Origin: an uncultured Faecalibacterium sp.
Lineage (GTDB): Bacteria; Bacillota; Clostridia; Oscillospirales; Ruminococcaceae
Assembly (NCBI GenBank): GCA_937915335.1
Contig: CALDLZ010000077.1
Coordinates: 1 to 15,392, forward strand
Length of the DNA stretch: 15,392 nt
Reading direction: 5' to 3'
The translations under genes were made by a program, and so were the position numbers. Positions within the stretch are counted from its first letter, which is position 1; each line of letters starts with the position of its first letter. The notes beneath the pieces are model-generated. The model saw only the letters and a program-made list of their open reading frames with translations. It was not told where the DNA came from and searched no databases. Shown here piece by piece: positions 12,625-15,392 of this stretch.

Positions 12625-13551
12625 ATGAAACCTGTCATTGAGACCCACGACCTGTGCAAGAGCTACAATGGCCGTCTTGTGGTGGATCATCTGAATCTTT
12701 CGGTGCCTGCGGGCTGTGTCTATGGCTTTCTGGGGCCCAACGGCGCGGGCAAATCCACCAGCATGAAGATGCTGCTGGGGCTTGTCCACCCCACCGGCGG
12801 CAGTGTGGAACTGCTGGGCCATGTGCTGAACGAGGAAAACCGCATCGGTCTTTTACGCCAGACCGGCAGCCTGATCGAATCCCCCTCGGGCTATCTGCAC
12901 TTGACGGCCCGGGAAAACCTGCGCATTGTGGCCGACCTAAAGGGTGTGGATGCCAAGGACATTGACCGGGTGCTGGACATCGTCCACCTGACCGGTGCCG
13001 CTGACCGGAAGGTGGGCCAGTATTCCCTGGGCATGAAGCAGCGGCTGGGCATCGCCACGGCCCTGCTGGGCAGCCCGAAGCTGCTCATCCTCGATGAGCT
13101 CACCAACGGTCTCGACCCGGCAGGCATTCAGGAGATGCGCCAGCTCATCGCCGAGATGCCCCAGACCACCGGAGCCACGGTGCTCATCTCCAGCCACCTG
13201 CTGGGTGAGATGGAGCAGATGGTAACACAGGTGGGCATCCTCGACCACGGCAGAATGCTCTTCGAGGGCTCCCTGCGTGATTTGCAAAAGCACAGCCGAG
13301 GCGGCATCCTGCTGCGGGTGCTGGATATGCCCAAGGCTCTGAACCTGCTCAACGAAAAGGGCATTAAAGCCGCCACACTGGCCGACCACCCCGACACCCT
13401 GCAGCTGCCGCCGCTGGCCGATGAAGCGCTTGCGGCACTGGTGTCCACTCTTGCCGGGAACGGTGCGGGTATCGTCGGGCTGACCACCCAGAGCAAGAAC
13501 CTTGAGGAGATTTTCCTCAGCCTGACCCAGAACAGCGGGGAGGTGGCATGA
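12625..13551 (+). CDS. LanF-like ABC transporter ATP-binding protein (antimicrobial peptide resistance)
   Basis: A 308-residue cytoplasmic ATPase driving the two permeases encoded downstream. The ATG at 12625 is chosen because AAAAGGAG precedes it by 9 bases. Motifs: Walker A GPNGAGKST (37-45), signature YSLGMKQRLG (133-142), Walker B LLILDE (153-158) and H-loop H191. The Q-loop position reads G81-SLIESPS, that is Glu85 instead of Gln; this E-loop is a known hallmark of lantibiotic-immunity ATPases (LanF). Residues 220-308 are the C-terminal extension usual in this group (NLEEIFLSLTQ). Its stop is one base ahead of the next start, so the operon is tightly coupled. It most likely expels lantibiotic-like peptides from the membrane, as NisF, MutF or CprA do. 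No lantibiotic precursor or LanM/LanBC gene is in the window, which argues for resistance rather than self-immunity. Confidence 0.92.
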   Translation: MKPVIETHDLCKSYNGRLVVDHLNLSVPAGCVYGFLGPNGAGKSTSMKMLLGLVHPTGGSVELLGHVLNEENRIGLLRQTGSLIESPSGYLHLTARENLRIVADLKGVDAKDIDRVLDIVHLTGAADRKVGQYSLGMKQRLGIATALLGSPKLLILDELTNGLDPAGIQEMRQLIAEMPQTTGATVLISSHLLGEMEQMVTQVGILDHGRMLFEGSLRDLQKHSRGGILLRVLDMPKALNLLNEKGIKAATLADHPDTLQLPPLADEALAALVSTLAGNGAGIVGLTTQSKNLEEIFLSLTQNSGEVA

Positions 13552-13552
13552 C

Positions 13553-14308
13553 ATGATCGCATCCGCATTCCGGGCCGAGCTCCAAAAGGCCCACCGCCGC
13601 CACGATTTTTTGCTCTGCCTGCTGGTGCCCCTGATTTTAGTTTTATGGGTAGGCGGGCTCTCTCCCACCAGCCCCGAGGAGCTGGCCAATGGGTACAGTG
13701 CCCTGTTTTACAGCGTCCCAGTCATCGAAGCCATTCTCCTGCCCGTGATGATGGCCGTGCTGGCCTCCCGCCTGTGGGACATCGAGATCAAGGGCAGCAC
13801 GGCCAAGCTGCTCTACACCCTGCAAAGCCGCCGCAGTCTGTTTGCGGGCAAGGCCCTGTTCGGGGCGTTGGAAGTCCTGCTGCTCACCGTGCTGATGCTT
13901 GGCCCCCTGCCCCTGCTGGGCAAGCTTCACCATTACACCGAAGTTTTCCCCTTCGGGCAGTTCGTCTATCTCTTCATCTGCACGCTGGCGGTCTGCCTGA
14001 TGCTCTTTTTCGGCGAGCTGCTGCTCATGCTGCGGTTTGGCAATCCGCTCCCGGCCCTCTGCACCGGCATCCTCGGAGCGCTGGTGGGGTTGTTCTCTGC
14101 CTTTATGCCCCAGATTGTCAGCTATTTTGTCCCCTTTGGCTATTTCATCCCGCTGGGTGCCTACGAGGTTGCCAGCTGGGACCGTGACACCCATCTTGTC
14201 ACCTACGGCACCCGGCCCTTCAACTGGAGCCTGTTGGCTTTTACGATTTTTCTTGCGCTGATGCTATTTTTCGCCGCCCGGCACAGTGTACAGAAACAGG
14301 AGGTGTGA
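13553..14308 (+). CDS. LanE/MutE-like ABC transporter permease
   Basis: A 251-residue ABC-2 type membrane protein with about six spans (near 19-36, 55-73, 103-122, 135-160, 168-202 and 225-242). The cytoplasmic loop after the second span, WDIEIKGSTAKLLYTLQSRR followed by SLFAGK, is characteristic of MutE/EpiE-type permeases of lantibiotic protection exporters. GGGGAGG sits just before the ATG, which begins one base after the ATPase stop. With the next gene it forms the membrane channel of a LanFEG-like exporter. Assignment to E rather than G is by gene order. Confidence 0.87.
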   Translation: MIASAFRAELQKAHRRHDFLLCLLVPLILVLWVGGLSPTSPEELANGYSALFYSVPVIEAILLPVMMAVLASRLWDIEIKGSTAKLLYTLQSRRSLFAGKALFGALEVLLLTVLMLGPLPLLGKLHHYTEVFPFGQFVYLFICTLAVCLMLFFGELLLMLRFGNPLPALCTGILGALVGLFSAFMPQIVSYFVPFGYFIPLGAYEVASWDRDTHLVTYGTRPFNWSLLAFTIFLALMLFFAARHSVQKQEV

Positions 14309-14311
14309 ATC

Positions 14312-15046
14312 ATGTTGAAACGCTGTATTATGGCAGAAAACCGCAAGCTCCACGCTTCCCCCATCTGGGCCATGTTCTTTCTTCTGCCCATCATCTCGGC
14401 CGGATACGGGACTTTCAACTACCTGCAAAATCTCGAGCTGCTCACCGACGGTTGGTACAGCCTGTGGACCCAGCACACCCTGTTCTACTCGATGTTCTTC
14501 TTCCCGGCCATGGTGGCAGCTTACGCCGCCTACCTGTGGCGGCTGGAACACCTGGGCCACAACTGGAACCTCATCATGGCCGCGCCGGTGCGCCCGCTCG
14601 ATCTGTTCACGGCCAAGTTTGTGGTGGTGGCAAAGCTGGCCCTGCTGACCCACGGCTTCGTGTTCCTACTGTTCCTGTTCTGCGGCAAGGTCTTTGCTCA
14701 CCTGCCCGGCCTGCCGCCGGTGCTGCTGCCGCTGTACTTACTGCGGGGCGCTGTGGGGGCGCTGGCTGTCATTGCGGCCCAGCTGGTGCTGGCAATGGTC
14801 ATCCGAAGTTTTGCGGTGCCCATCTTTCTGGGACTCATCGGCGGCATTACGGGGCTGTTCATCGCCGCAAAGGGTTTTCCGCTGGTCTGGCCATACGCCC
14901 TGATGCAGGCGGGCATGAACGCCAACAAGAGCGCCGATATGCTTGCAGGCGGCTACGGCTTCTTCTTTCTCAGCTGCGCCTTCTGGCTGGCGGTCCTGTT
15001 CCTGCTGGCCTGGATGCTGCTGAAAAAGCGGGATGTTCGGGCATAG
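14312..15046 (+). CDS. LanG/MutG-like ABC transporter permease
   Basis: A 244-residue membrane protein with about six spans (near 17-31, 56-75, 104-126, 143-165, 169-186 and 214-236). The loop WRLEHLGHNWNLIMAAPV then LDLFTAKF corresponds to the equivalent loop of the preceding permease and is typical of MutG/EpiG. It starts 3 bases after the previous stop with AGGAGGTG as its ribosome binding site, partly within that gene. It closes the three-gene operon; the small hairpin and the strong terminator that follow mark the end of the transcript. Confidence 0.87.
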   Translation: MLKRCIMAENRKLHASPIWAMFFLLPIISAGYGTFNYLQNLELLTDGWYSLWTQHTLFYSMFFFPAMVAAYAAYLWRLEHLGHNWNLIMAAPVRPLDLFTAKFVVVAKLALLTHGFVFLLFLFCGKVFAHLPGLPPVLLPLYLLRGAVGALAVIAAQLVLAMVIRSFAVPIFLGLIGGITGLFIAAKGFPLVWPYALMQAGMNANKSADMLAGGYGFFFLSCAFWLAVLFLLAWMLLKKRDVRA

Positions 15047-15100
15047 TGCAAGCCTGCAACGCAGGTGCTTTATAAAACAGTATTTTGACCGAATCACAAG

Positions 15101-15148
15101 AAAAACCAGAACTGTATCGCTGATTTAGCTAACAGTTCTGGTTTTTTT
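15101..15148. terminator. terminator of the ABC transporter operon
   Basis: A 15-bp perfect stem, 15101-15115 with 15132-15146, is followed by a T run (15142-15148) and preceded by an A run, so it could serve both the operon and the opposing acetyltransferase. The 16-base loop can form an inner GCT/AGC pairing. A smaller hairpin (about 15051-15069) right after the last stop codon may act as a first, weaker stop. Confidence 0.8.
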
Positions 15149-15276
15149 GTTGTTTGTAAGAGCGGGAATCATCCCGTAGCCACAAATTTTCAACTTTTGA
15201 AAGTGTGGGCAACTTCTTGTTGGAGCGTGCCTGCCCCAAACCCTGCTGGGAACGAGTACGACAAACTGGAAGTTGT

Positions 15277-15390
15277 CTATTTCCGCTGCCATGCCATCAC
15301 GTACTCTTTTTCGCCAGTAGCTTTATCCAAACCGCTATGCTGGATTACAAAGTTCTCTCTTTGATAAAAGGAAATCGCCCGTGTGTTTCT
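15277..15390 (-). CDS. GNAT-family N-acetyltransferase, C-terminal fragment
   Basis: The last 37 codons of a minus-strand gene that enters from beyond the right edge and stops at TAG (15279-15277). The segment NTRAISFYQRENFVIQ is the classic C-terminal GNAT signature (N-x-x-A-x-x-F-Y-x-x-x-x-F), and ATGEKEYVMAWQRK matches the closing strand of small ribosomal-protein or antibiotic-type acetyltransferases. The acetyl acceptor cannot be told from the fragment. It converges on the ABC operon across about 230 bases in which I see only the terminator at 15101-15148. Confidence 0.8.
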   Translation of the reverse strand, partial: RNTRAISFYQRENFVIQHSGLDKATGEKEYVMAWQRK

Positions 15391-15392
15391 TT

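Noticed and set aside
15163..15176. CGGGA/TCCCG hairpin after the ABC operon terminator
   Set aside because: Five base pairs with no T run on either strand; probably chance.
1..15392. CRISPR array, tRNA or rRNA genes, insertion sequence or phage genes
   Set aside because: No regularly spaced repeats, no cloverleaf or rRNA-like conserved stretch, and no transposase, integrase or capsid-like frame was seen on either strand.

Overview
The window reads as a chromosomal segment of a moderately GC-rich, low-GC-phylum anaerobe. The best guess is a gut Oscillospiraceae (Faecalibacterium, Subdoligranulum or Gemmiger-like). Reasons: a dimeric-type glycyl-tRNA synthetase, a BspA-like surface protein ending in a divergent S-layer-homology-like module, clostridial SleC-type and lantibiotic-resistance gene sets, strong AGGAGG ribosome binding sites, and a three-hairpin intergenic repeat of a type I associate with this group. 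The genus is inference; nothing in the window proves it.

Layout. 1-570 (+) is the end of glycyl-tRNA synthetase with its terminator. 872-3289 (+) is a secreted leucine-rich-repeat surface protein, visibly AT-richer than its surroundings. It converges on a metallophosphoesterase (3376-4059, -) across a 25-bp perfect hairpin. 4223-5563 (+) is a membrane-anchored protein with the fold of a D-Ala-D-Ala carboxypeptidase but with all three penicillin-binding active-site motifs lost. It converges, across a bidirectional terminator, on a minus-strand block. In transcription order that block is: OmpR-type response regulator (12315-11599), histidine kinase (11602-10364), AEC-family transporter (10275-9334, own promoter), a 64-residue cysteine-rich protein (9179-8985), a SleC/SpoIID-type peptidoglycan enzyme with six peptidoglycan-binding repeats (8910-6304) and an M15-type zinc peptidase (6300-5608). 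On the right, divergent from the response regulator, is a three-gene LanFEG-like ABC transporter operon (12625-15046, +). A GNAT acetyltransferase C-terminus (15277-15390, -) runs off the right edge.

How the genes work together. Two systems stand out. The first is a probable antimicrobial-peptide sensing and resistance module: a kinase and regulator with an ATGA overlap, transcribed away from an ABC exporter whose ATPase carries the E-loop typical of lantibiotic-immunity ATPases. The shared gap holds an 11-bp-spaced direct repeat next to a TTGACT box and a 115-bp three-hairpin element. The second is a cell-wall pair, a SpoIID-domain lytic-transglycosylase-like protein and an M15 peptidase. 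They are translationally coupled, share peptidoglycan-binding modules and both lack a signal peptide. Translation of the first gene appears gated by a hairpin that is at once the terminator of the upstream small gene and a lock on the Shine-Dalgarno sequence.

No tRNA, rRNA, CRISPR array, transposase or phage gene was recognised. Everything here was read by eye, so promoter calls and domain edges are approximate.
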